Origin: an uncultured Eggerthella sp.
Lineage (GTDB): Bacteria; Actinomycetota; Coriobacteriia; Coriobacteriales; Eggerthellaceae
Length of the DNA: 27,356 bases
Reading direction: 5' to 3'
Assembly (NCBI GenBank): GCA_959607715.1
Contig: CAUHNN010000017.1
Coordinates: 1 to 27,356 of the forward strand
This document shows, in pieces, positions 6,626 to 13,176 of the stretch (within the stretch, counting starts at the first letter, position 1; every line of letters begins with the position of its first letter). Made by a program: the position numbers and the translations under genes. The notes below the pieces were generated by a model. That model was not told where the DNA came from and did not search any database. It saw only the letters and a list, made by a program, of their open reading frames with translations.

Positions 6626-7906
6626 ATGAGCGAATCTATCAGCACCATCTGCGTGCAGGGCGGTTATCGACCTGGCGACGCCGAGCCGCGCCAGGTGCCG
6701 ATCTATCAATCCACCACGTGGAAGTACGATACCAGCGAGCACATGGGCAAGCTGTTCGATCTGGAGGAGTCCGGCTACTTCTACACCCGCCTGCAGAACC
6801 CCACCAACGATTACGTGGCGGCGAAGATCTGCGAACTCGAGGGCGGGACGGCGGCGATGCTCACTAGTTCCGGCCAGGCGGCGAATTTCTTTGCGATTTT
6901 CAACATCGCGGGCAACGGCGACCATGTTGTGGCCACTTCGGCTATCTATGGCGGCACCTACAATCTGTTCGCTCATACCATGGCTCGCATGGGCGTGGAG
7001 TTCACCTTCGTTTCCCCCGATTGCTCTGATGAGGAGCTCGAGGCGGCATTCCGCCCCAACACCAAGGCCGTCTTCGGCGAAACCATCGCCAACCCTGCGC
7101 TCACCGTTCTGGACATCGAGCGCTTCGCCAACGCGGCACATGCTCACGGCGTGCCGCTGATCGTCGACAACACCTTCCCCACGCCGGTGAACTGCCGTCC
7201 CTTCGAGTGGGGCGCCGACATCGTCACGCATTCCACTACCAAGTACATGGACGGTCACGGGGCCGGTGTTGGCGGCTGCATCGTTGATTCGGGTAAGTTC
7301 GACTGGAACGCCCATGCCGACAAGTTCCCCGGCCTGACTACGCCCGATGAAAGCTACCATGGCGTCACCTACACCGAGCGTTTCGGCCTGGAAGGCGCGT
7401 TCATCACCAAGGCCACGGCTCAGCTGATGCGCGATTTCGGCTCCATTCAGTCGCCGCAGAACGCCTTTTTGTTGAACATGGGGCTGGAAAGCCTTCACGT
7501 GCGCATGGCGCAGCACGTGAAGAACGGTCAGGCTATCGCCGAGTTCCTGCAGGGCCATCCGAAGGTTGCGTGGGTGCGCTACAGCGGGTTGCCGAGTGAT
7601 GCGAATTACGAACTTGCCCAGAAGTATCTGCCCAACGGCGGCTGCGGCGTCGTGAGTTTCGGTGTTGCCGGCGGTCGCGAAGGCGCCGAGCGCTTTATGG
7701 CGAGTTTGAAGTTGGCCCAGATCGCCACCCACGTGGCCGATGCGCGCACCTGTGTGCTTCATCCTGCGAATGCGACGCATCGTCAGATGAACGACGAGGA
7801 GCTGGCCGCTGCGGGCATCAGCCCCGATTTGATTCGCCTTTCCTGCGGCATCGAGGCCACTGAAGACCTCATCGCCGATCTCGATCAGGCGCTCGAGCAG
7901 GCGTAA
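6626..7906 (+). CDS. metY: O-acetylhomoserine sulfhydrylase (aminocarboxypropyltransferase), PLP enzyme
   Basis: This 426-residue enzyme of the Cys/Met-metabolism PLP family makes homocysteine directly from O-acetylhomoserine and sulfide; many members also act on O-acetylserine. Diagnostic segments are YTRLQNPT (53-60), the TSSGQAA turn that holds the PLP phosphate (80-86), IVDNTFPTP (179-187), and STTKYMDGHG with the Schiff-base Lys206. The C-terminal VLHPANATHRQ and RLSCGIE motifs are typical of the OAH sulfhydrylase branch and differ from cystathionine synthase. ATG 6626 is favoured by AAGGAG six bases upstream over an earlier in-frame GTG at 6557. The gene is divergent from metA, which by its Glu111 should supply O-acetylhomoserine, so the two genes complete the direct sulfhydrylation route. 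Confidence 0.94.
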   Translation: MSESISTICVQGGYRPGDAEPRQVPIYQSTTWKYDTSEHMGKLFDLEESGYFYTRLQNPTNDYVAAKICELEGGTAAMLTSSGQAANFFAIFNIAGNGDHVVATSAIYGGTYNLFAHTMARMGVEFTFVSPDCSDEELEAAFRPNTKAVFGETIANPALTVLDIERFANAAHAHGVPLIVDNTFPTPVNCRPFEWGADIVTHSTTKYMDGHGAGVGGCIVDSGKFDWNAHADKFPGLTTPDESYHGVTYTERFGLEGAFITKATAQLMRDFGSIQSPQNAFLLNMGLESLHVRMAQHVKNGQAIAEFLQGHPKVAWVRYSGLPSDANYELAQKYLPNGGCGVVSFGVAGGREGAERFMASLKLAQIATHVADARTCVLHPANATHRQMNDEELAAAGISPDLIRLSCGIEATEDLIADLDQALEQA

Positions 7907-8062
7907 GGGCTCGAAGGTCGGCGTGGCTGGGTGCAGCGTTTAGCTAACTCGACGTTCCTATCCAGTCTCCCGGCAGGGTTGCCTGCGGTCGGGCTGCTTG
8001 CTCGGTGTGCTTTTTTAAACGAAGAGTTCCTCGAGTCTCGATGTTCTTTATCGTAAAAAATG

Positions 8063-8093
8063 AAAGGCCTTCGCGTTTGGCGCGAAGGCCTTT
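8063..8093 (-). terminator. Terminator of the universal stress protein gene
   Basis: A perfect 13-bp stem (8063-8075 with 8081-8093) with a 5-nt loop is followed on the minus strand by a run of six T after CA. It lies 35 bp beyond the minus-strand stop. It may also end metY transcription from the other side, although the plus-strand T-tract is weak. Confidence 0.85.
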
Positions 8094-8127
8094 CCTGGAT
8101 AAGGTGATGTTTGGGCGGCCGCCCGTG

Positions 8128-8604
8128 CTATTTCACGGTCAAGACGGGAATGTCGACGCAGCGCAATACGCCGTAGCTCACGCTTCCGAGCATTCCGCGA
8201 ACGGCGCCTAGGCCGCGGCGCCCCATAACGATAAGGTCGCAGCCGTGGTCGCTTGCGTATTCGGCGATGCCGTGGGCCGCAGACGGGTGCGCAACTGCAT
8301 CGGCAACGACGCGATCGGCTGGCAGGCCGTCAAGCAAACCTTCTACGTCGGAGACGACTTCTTTCTTGATGGCGCTAAGGGCATCGTCGAACAAGGCGGC
8401 ATATCCCTCTTGGTCGACGAATGGCGACGGCCCGCCCGTTACAGGATCGGTTGATCCGAATGCGCTTGCATTGGCCATGGGCACGACGTTTACTACGTAG
8501 ACGGTTGCGCTATCGGATGAAAGCGCCAGATCGCGTGCCGCGCCGAAAGCCGCCTTCGCATGCTCGGATCCATCGTAGGGAACAAGAATTCGCTGGTAGT
8601 TCAT
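8128..8604 (-). CDS. Universal stress protein (UspA family)
   Basis: This 158-residue single-domain protein has the UspA fold. The N-terminal strand and Asp (RILVPYDGS, residues 5-13) and the C-terminal phosphate-binding segment GRRGLGAVRGMLGS fit the ATP-binding branch (G-2x-G-n-G-S), although the second gap is eight residues rather than the common nine. Such proteins are cytoplasmic, often bind ATP, and are induced in stress or growth arrest; the exact role here is unknown. The start has GAGGGGA a few bases upstream. The gene stands alone, with its own terminator and a large non-coding interval ahead of it. Confidence 0.9.
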   Translation of the reverse strand: MNYQRILVPYDGSEHAKAAFGAARDLALSSDSATVYVVNVVPMANASAFGSTDPVTGGPSPFVDQEGYAALFDDALSAIKKEVVSDVEGLLDGLPADRVVADAVAHPSAAHGIAEYASDHGCDLIVMGRRGLGAVRGMLGSVSYGVLRCVDIPVLTVK

Positions 8605-8730
8605 GAAGATCCCCTCTCTTCAGTTAATGGCTTCCTATCTGCGATTATCTCACGCTGGATAGGAGGGGCGAGAAAAGCGCGGCGAAAACTATTCATAGGA
8701 TAAGCCTATAAAAAAGTGCCCAATAACAGG

Positions 8731-8842
8731 TTCACATCAGAAAACGCAGGTGAGACAATAGTTTCAGTAAAGGCGATAACAGGAACCAAGTGTTCTTGTC
8801 GCACGCGCCGGCGCGATACCCCTCTTGCGCCGGCGCTTTCTT
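8731..8842 (+). ncRNA. Candidate small RNA with promoter and GC-rich terminator hairpin
   Basis: A sigma70-like promoter is visible: TTCACA (8731-8736), a 17-bp spacer, and GACAAT (8754-8759). A transcript from about 8766 would hold a 6-bp hairpin (8781-8797) and then a 10-bp stem of GCGCCGGCGC (8805-8814 with 8827-8836) followed by TTTCTT. No credible ORF lies in this unit. Whether it is an sRNA or the remains of a regulatory leader is open. Confidence 0.35.
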
Positions 8843-8975
8843 GTGCGGGTGTTGTTTCGTGCAGTCAGTGCTGCGTTTTTCCTGGCCAATGTTGCTTCAA
8901 GGGCGAAGGCGATAACGCGCGTCTGGCCTTTTCGAGCGCCGGCCTTTTTTATTCCCGAAAAAGCAAGAAAACGTA

Positions 8976-9002
8976 TTGACGGCGCGCACGATTCGGTATA
9001 AG
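8976..9002 (+). promoter_or_regulatory. Promoter of the 6S-like RNA candidate
   Basis: TTGACG (8976-8981) and TATAAG (8997-9002) are close to consensus -35 and -10 boxes, with a short 15-bp spacer. An alternative -10, TAAGTT (8999-9004), would give 17 bp but matches less well. No protein-coding start follows; the next gene downstream is on the other strand. Confidence 0.55.
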
Positions 9003-9008
9003 TTATCC

Positions 9009-9214
9009 GTGGTTAACTTGAGAGAGCAAAAGTCTTCGGTGGAACCTCTATACACCTCTTCACCGACGTCGTTTCTTTCGGGCTCATGGGAAGCGCGTCA
9101 CTGCTTTGTCCTTTGCTCGCCGAAGGCTTTTGTCTCTCGACGCGATCCTCTTGTCAAAACAGGAGTGTGAACAAAAACGGAAGGCACCCGCGCAATACGG
9201 GTGCCTTCCGTTTT
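9009..9214 (+). ncRNA. Structured RNA candidate with 6S-like architecture
   Basis: Between a good promoter and a strong terminator lie about 205 bases with no credible ORF and extensive internal pairing. Bases 9018-9041 pair with 9118-9140 in a stem of about 23 bp, including three G-U pairs and one bulged G at 9026. Inside is a bubble of 22 nt (9043-9064) facing 17 nt (9100-9116), then an apical hairpin (9065-9068 with 9096-9099, and 9071-9077 with 9088-9094). A closing stem, large central bubble and terminal hairpin is the layout of bacterial 6S RNA, which mimics an open promoter and binds RNA polymerase. I do not see primary-sequence matches to E. coli 6S, SRP RNA, tmRNA or RNase P RNA. The fold is seen; the 6S identity is inference. 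Confidence 0.5.
9174..9214. terminator. Strong bidirectional terminator
   Basis: A perfect 17-bp stem (9174-9190 with 9198-9214) with a 7-nt loop has A-rich and T-rich ends, so it works in both directions. It ends the structured RNA on the plus strand and the MATE gene on the minus strand, 40 bp beyond that gene's stop. Confidence 0.9.
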
Positions 9215-9253
9215 CTTGTAGAGGGAGGGAGGTGGTTGGAGTTCGTCCCTTGG

Positions 9254-10624
9254 TTACGCCAGGTGTGCGCGGCGTGCATGCTGGGTGCGGGTGCGGGTGC
9301 GACGCGAGAACCGCTTGGCAAGGCCGCGCTTCACGGCGTTGCGGTGGAGCAGGCACAGGGCGATGCCCGAAAGAATCAGCTGCGCCGAAGCGATCGCGCA
9401 CCACACGCCGGTCAGTCCCAAGGTGGAACCCATGGTTGCGGCCAGCACTGCGACGAGCACGGCCTCGCCGTACACCAGCACGCTGGAGCCCTGGGCGTTA
9501 TCGGTTGCGTAGAAAAACGCCATGGTTACGTGGGTGAAGCCGAAGAAGAGGTAGGCGAACGCGATGAGCGGCAGCGCGAAGGAAACCATCTGCGCGGCGG
9601 CAGCGGAGGCGCCGAACCACAGGGGGATTTGATCGCGCAGCGCAACGAGCGCGAGGAAGCTCACCAGGCCGATGGCAATGGCGATAGCGAAGTTCGTGTT
9701 GCGGATCTTCGCCGCAGTTGAAAACTTGCCGGCGCCCTGGCACTGGCTGACAAGCGGCTGGCTTCCGTCGCCGACGCCTTGGATGAGGGCCTGCACAGCG
9801 TAGGCCATGTAGGCGATCACGGCGTAGGCGGCGACCGCGGATTCCCCGCCGTAGGCCATCGCGTTGATGTTGATAACGATGACGGTCACCTCGGGCATGA
9901 GGGTGAGGCCGAAGGGCGCGATGCCCAGCTTCGCGGTGTGGAGCAAAAGCTCGGCGCTGGGCTTGAAATCGGCAAGGCTCAGGTGCTCGGACGGGCGAAG
10001 GAAGAAGCCGAGCACGCAGGAGAAGGCGACGATCTGAGCAACGCCGGTCGCGGCGCCGGCGCCGGCCGTCCCCATGCCCATGATGGTGATGAACAGGAAA
10101 TCGAAGGCGATCTTGGTGAAGCCGGAAGCGATGGAAATAGCCATGGCGAACTTCACGCTTCCACGATTACGGATGAGCGGAAGGCTGCCGGTGAACAGGA
10201 CCTGCAGCGGCGCGGCAAGCGCCACGGTGGAAAGGTAGGCGACGGCCTGGTTGAGGGTTTCGCCACGACCACCCAGAAGCGTGCAGAGCTGCTGGGGGAA
10301 GGCGATGAGGGCGAAGGCGATCGGGAGCGAAGCGACGGCGAGCATCATGAGCGTGTGACCGGTCGCGCGGCGCGCACCCGCCTCATTGCCGGCGCCCGAG
10401 CGGATGGCGGAAATGACCGCACCGCCCATGCCGATGCCGGTGCCGGTGGCGATGACCGCAGCGTAGAGGGGCCACGCGATGTTGATGCCGGCAAGGCCGG
10501 CGTCGCCGACGTGGTTGCCGACGAAAAGCCCGTCGATGATGGAATAGACGCAGGCAAGGGTGAAGGCGATAGACGCCGGAACCACATAGTGCAGATAGGT
10601 GCGCATCATGCCGCGTTCGATCAT
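9254..10624 (-). CDS. MATE family multidrug/cation exporter
   Basis: This 456-residue polytopic membrane protein has about twelve helices in two halves, typical of MATE transporters, which export organic cations or drugs using a Na+ or H+ gradient. The first half reads Y-S-I-I-D-G-L-F-V-G-N-H-V-G, a variant of the MATE opening motif of MepA-like members, followed by the G-I-G-M-G-G-A-V-I-S segment. The second half has the matching Q-G-V-G-D-G-S-Q-P-L segment. The C-terminal tail is basic (RFSRRTRTRTQHARR) and is encoded by a short GGGTGC triple repeat (9283-9300). The gene is divergent from a MerR regulator and its promoter is MerR-like, so drug-induced expression is likely. The start has GGAGG ten bases upstream. 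The substrate is unknown. Confidence 0.9.
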   Translation of the reverse strand: MIERGMMRTYLHYVVPASIAFTLACVYSIIDGLFVGNHVGDAGLAGINIAWPLYAAVIATGTGIGMGGAVISAIRSGAGNEAGARRATGHTLMMLAVASLPIAFALIAFPQQLCTLLGGRGETLNQAVAYLSTVALAAPLQVLFTGSLPLIRNRGSVKFAMAISIASGFTKIAFDFLFITIMGMGTAGAGAATGVAQIVAFSCVLGFFLRPSEHLSLADFKPSAELLLHTAKLGIAPFGLTLMPEVTVIVININAMAYGGESAVAAYAVIAYMAYAVQALIQGVGDGSQPLVSQCQGAGKFSTAAKIRNTNFAIAIAIGLVSFLALVALRDQIPLWFGASAAAAQMVSFALPLIAFAYLFFGFTHVTMAFFYATDNAQGSSVLVYGEAVLVAVLAATMGSTLGLTGVWCAIASAQLILSGIALCLLHRNAVKRGLAKRFSRRTRTRTQHARRAHLA

Positions 10625-10691
10625 TTTCCTGAGCCCTCCGAACTGCTCGTTTCAGCTACATAATCAGCGCTCTTTTCTCAAGCGCCTGGGT

Positions 10692-10722
10692 AGTCTAAAC
10701 TCTCAAGTAACTTGAATGTTGA
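10692..10722 (-). promoter_or_regulatory. MerR-type promoter/operator of the MATE gene
   Basis: On the minus strand, -35 TCAACA (10717-10722) and -10 TAGACT (10692-10697) are separated by 19 bp, the overlong spacer typical of MerR-activated promoters. The spacer holds the perfect dyad TCAAG-TAA-CTTGA (10703-10715), close to the CAAGTTxACTTG operators of several MerR-family regulators. The divergent MerR gene is the obvious candidate to bind it. Confidence 0.65.
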
Positions 10723-10895
10723 GGGTTGAACATGTTACTTCATCAAATGATCACAACTATTGTTTCCCGCCTGTAACCTTCTTTGTTAAAACCCCAGGTG
10801 AGAGGTTGATTTAGGAGAATCGAACAGGTGAGGGTTTTTCGACAATTTCGCGTCGAATATGCTTTTCTGGCTCGAACGGGAAGGGGGGGCGCATT

Positions 10896-11822
10896 GTGGA
10901 TAAGCGCTGGGATGAAACGGTAGCGGCTCGCGCTGGCGAAGAGGAGCTGGCCTTCGACGCTCGTGATCGTGCCACACCTTCCCTTCGAAGGTTGGAAAAC
11001 GCGCTGGATCATGCGGTCGAAAACCCCATGATGGTTCAAGGCGCGCTGTGCTCTATCAAGGAAGCCGCCGCGTTGCTTGGCGTCACGCCGTCCACGCTGC
11101 GCTATTGGGAAGACGAGGGCCTTATTGGGTCGTCGCGCTCGAAAACGGGTAACTACCGTATGTATTCCATTCACGATCTGTTCGCCGCGAGCTACGTTTC
11201 CTTCTACCGCAACATGGGCGTGCCGGTTAAGACCATTTCCGCCAACCAGGACGATTCGCTCGACGACATCGTGGCCATGCTCGATGCGACGCAGGAGGCG
11301 GTTGATGCTCAGCTTTGTCGTCTTGAGAGGGTGAGGGATCGACTCAGAACCCAGGCGTTGCTTGCCCGCCACGCTTCCGATCTGCTGGGACAGGGCGTGC
11401 GCCTCGCTGATCCTTCGGCCAAGCTCTTCGCGGCCTACGATCCCGCTTCCGTCGCCCAGCGCCGAGCGCTTCTTCGCGATTCCCAGCGTTACGCAGTGCT
11501 TATCAGCGCCGAGCGCCCCGACACGATGGTGGAAGGCTGCATCGATTTCCCCGGCGATGCGCCAGCGGTTGGGGAAGGGGAGGTCCCTGACATCCTGTGG
11601 GATCGCAAGGAGGAGGCCCGTGCGGGGGTGACGTACTACGAGGGGGTGGCCTTCAGCGAGAAGGGCGGTTTCGTTTTCGTCGATGCCGGCCGCTTGTTCG
11701 CAGAGGTGCGCGCGTGCGGCGCAGAGCCCCTGTATGCGCTTGCCCACTTTCTCGTTTCGGCGAACTTCGACGGGAGGAAGGACTGCTATCGCGTGTGGGT
11801 GGCTTGTCGCGCCGCTGACTGA
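10896..11822 (+). CDS. MerR family transcriptional regulator
   Basis: This 308-residue regulator has a MerR winged helix-turn-helix at about 52-120: CSIKEAAALLGVTPSTLRYWEDEGL, then the wing with YRMYSIHDL, then NMGVPVKTIS. A coiled dimerisation helix (about 120-160) follows. The final 150 residues contain no domain I can name and may sense a ligand. GTG 10896 is chosen for the purine-rich AAGGGGGGG six bases upstream. It gives an unusual 50-residue N-terminal extension, and a start at ATG 11029 would give a more standard MerR but has no Shine-Dalgarno. The gene is divergent from the MATE exporter and probably controls it. The 3' end overlaps the convergent GNAT gene by 37 bp. Confidence 0.85.
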   Translation: MDKRWDETVAARAGEEELAFDARDRATPSLRRLENALDHAVENPMMVQGALCSIKEAAALLGVTPSTLRYWEDEGLIGSSRSKTGNYRMYSIHDLFAASYVSFYRNMGVPVKTISANQDDSLDDIVAMLDATQEAVDAQLCRLERVRDRLRTQALLARHASDLLGQGVRLADPSAKLFAAYDPASVAQRRALLRDSQRYAVLISAERPDTMVEGCIDFPGDAPAVGEGEVPDILWDRKEEARAGVTYYEGVAFSEKGGFVFVDAGRLFAEVRACGAEPLYALAHFLVSANFDGRKDCYRVWVACRAAD

Positions 11823-12370
11823 GGATCGACCTGGTCGAAGGGTTTCAGGTCGGTGCGGTAGGCGCCGAAGCTGACGGAATCGATGAGGCGTGCGTACTGG
11901 GGGGTGTCGAGCGGTGCGCCGAAAAGCATCACTTCGTAGGCGCCGCTATCGTCGGCGAAGCCGTAACCCGAGGAAACGAAACCATGGCGTTCGTAGAAGG
12001 AGCGGCGCTTGATTCGCTGTTCCTTGTTCGGCGCCGTGTCATCGACGGCCTCGATGTCGAGCGCGATCGAATGGTCAGGGTAGCGTTCTTTGAGTGTTTC
12101 GAGGACGCGTCCGCCGATGCCTCGCCCGCGCATGGCGGGGTCGACCGCGACGTAGTGGATGTAGAGCGCCGTGCCTTCAGCGCAGTAGCACACGAATCCC
12201 GCGAAATCCCCTTCGTCGCGTAGCGCTTTCAGCTCGAAGCCCTTCGTTGCGCAGCGGAGGCGCAGAAGAGGGTAGGGCACGCGCTCGGCACTGGGGAAGG
12301 CATCGAAGTAGAGCTTCTTCACGTTGCGGGCGGTTGTGCTGAGTGCGGGAACGGTCTCGAGGCCGATCAT
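11786..12370 (-). CDS. GNAT family N-acetyltransferase
   Basis: This is a GNAT-fold acyl-CoA-dependent transferase. The acetyl-CoA-binding motif A is clear: VDPAMRGRGIGGRVLE, with R-G-R-G-I-G as the pyrophosphate loop, followed by the RSFYERHGF motif B. The substrate cannot be inferred. AAGGAG lies directly against an upstream ATG (12382) with no spacing and 12 bases before the second ATG at 12370, so the second is preferred, although neither spacing is ideal; the protein has 194 or 198 residues. The tail (about residues 150-194) extends past the usual GNAT fold. Its last 37 bp overlap the end of the convergent MerR gene, so transcripts of the two genes are complementary there. Confidence 0.85.
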   Translation of the reverse strand: MIGLETVPALSTTARNVKKLYFDAFPSAERVPYPLLRLRCATKGFELKALRDEGDFAGFVCYCAEGTALYIHYVAVDPAMRGRGIGGRVLETLKERYPDHSIALDIEAVDDTAPNKEQRIKRRSFYERHGFVSSGYGFADDSGAYEVMLFGAPLDTPQYARLIDSVSFGAYRTDLKPFDQVDPQSAARQATHTR

Positions 12371-12501
12371 GGAAGATTCCATCTCCTTGAGGCGTCGGCG
12401 TTCGCATGTCGTGGTCGACGCAAAGCCGAGCGCGGTGCGAACGGGCGCGCCGATAGGGGGTGTGTTTCAGCGAGTCATCCTAGCCTGCTCGCGGCAGGCC
12501 G

Positions 12502-12990
12502 TCAGCGCTTCTTCGCGATCGTTACTCTTCGGTTGACGACGACCAGCCATATCGCGCAAGCCACGACGGCGGCGATGGTATCGACCATCCAGTCGACGGG
12601 GTCGCAGCTGCGTCCGGGCACGAAGATCTGGTGGATCTCGTCGGTGACGCCGTAAGCGCTTGCGATGGCGATGGCCCCTAAGGCCGCTGTGCGTATGGAG
12701 ACGTGGTTACGCAGGGCGGAGGCTAGCAGGAGCGCGAATACGAAGTACTCAGCGAAATGCCCGATGGGCGACACGTCGACGCCAGACCCGAACACGGAGG
12801 CTGCCATAGCGGCGAGAGCTGCCTTCGCCGCGCTAATGATGCCGAGTCCCGAATCGACGGAGCTTCCCGTGTTCGCCGACATCCAGAAGATGAAGCCAGC
12901 CATGGCGACGACCGCCGTCCAGTTCAAGGCGGCGCGCCGCGCTGCAGAGCGTGTTGGCGCTGCTTCGGGCGTGTTGGTGCGGTGGCTCAT
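12502..12990 (-). CDS. VanZ-like family membrane protein
   Basis: This 162-residue protein has four predicted helices. Its family marks are SPIGHFAEYFVFALLLASAL in the middle and SAYGVTDEIHQIFVPGRSCDPVDWMVDT near the C-terminus, where the D-E-x-H-Q and P-G-R-x-x-D-x-x-D residues define the VanZ-like family. VanZ itself gives low-level teicoplanin resistance by an unknown mechanism, and most chromosomal family members have no known role. GGAG lies six bases before the ATG. It is divergent from the MFS exporter gene. There is no vancomycin-resistance operon in the window, so resistance should not be inferred. Confidence 0.88.
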   Translation of the reverse strand: MSHRTNTPEAAPTRSAARRAALNWTAVVAMAGFIFWMSANTGSSVDSGLGIISAAKAALAAMAASVFGSGVDVSPIGHFAEYFVFALLLASALRNHVSIRTAALGAIAIASAYGVTDEIHQIFVPGRSCDPVDWMVDTIAAVVACAIWLVVVNRRVTIAKKR

Positions 12991-13176
12991 TTCCTCTCCG
13001 TTCGTTTACGCGCGACGACCGCGACGGGCGGGGCCTGCGGCATCGTTTCGTGGTGTTTGCTATGATAACTGGTTGTCTGAGACGCCCACGACGGTGTAGC
13101 GGCAAGACGCGGGGCCACCTCGGCCTTGGCGCTCCGTCGTGCAGGAGAACCAGGGTGGCGCAAGAGGAGGCATGCT

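Noticed and set aside
6461..7780. 439-residue minus-strand ORF
   Set aside because: Antisense to metY; no motif and no ribosome binding site.
8716..8979. 87-residue Cys-rich plus-strand ORF
   Set aside because: No Shine-Dalgarno, GTG start, and it runs through a promoter and a GC-rich hairpin; cysteines arise from GC-biased random reading.
9086..9721. Plus-strand ORFs over the structured RNA and MATE gene
   Set aside because: They cross the perfect terminator and the antisense of MATE, with no family signal.
12502..12990. Glycopeptide resistance locus
   Set aside because: Only a VanZ-like protein is present; no vanA/H/X-type genes are nearby, and the family is widespread without a resistance role.
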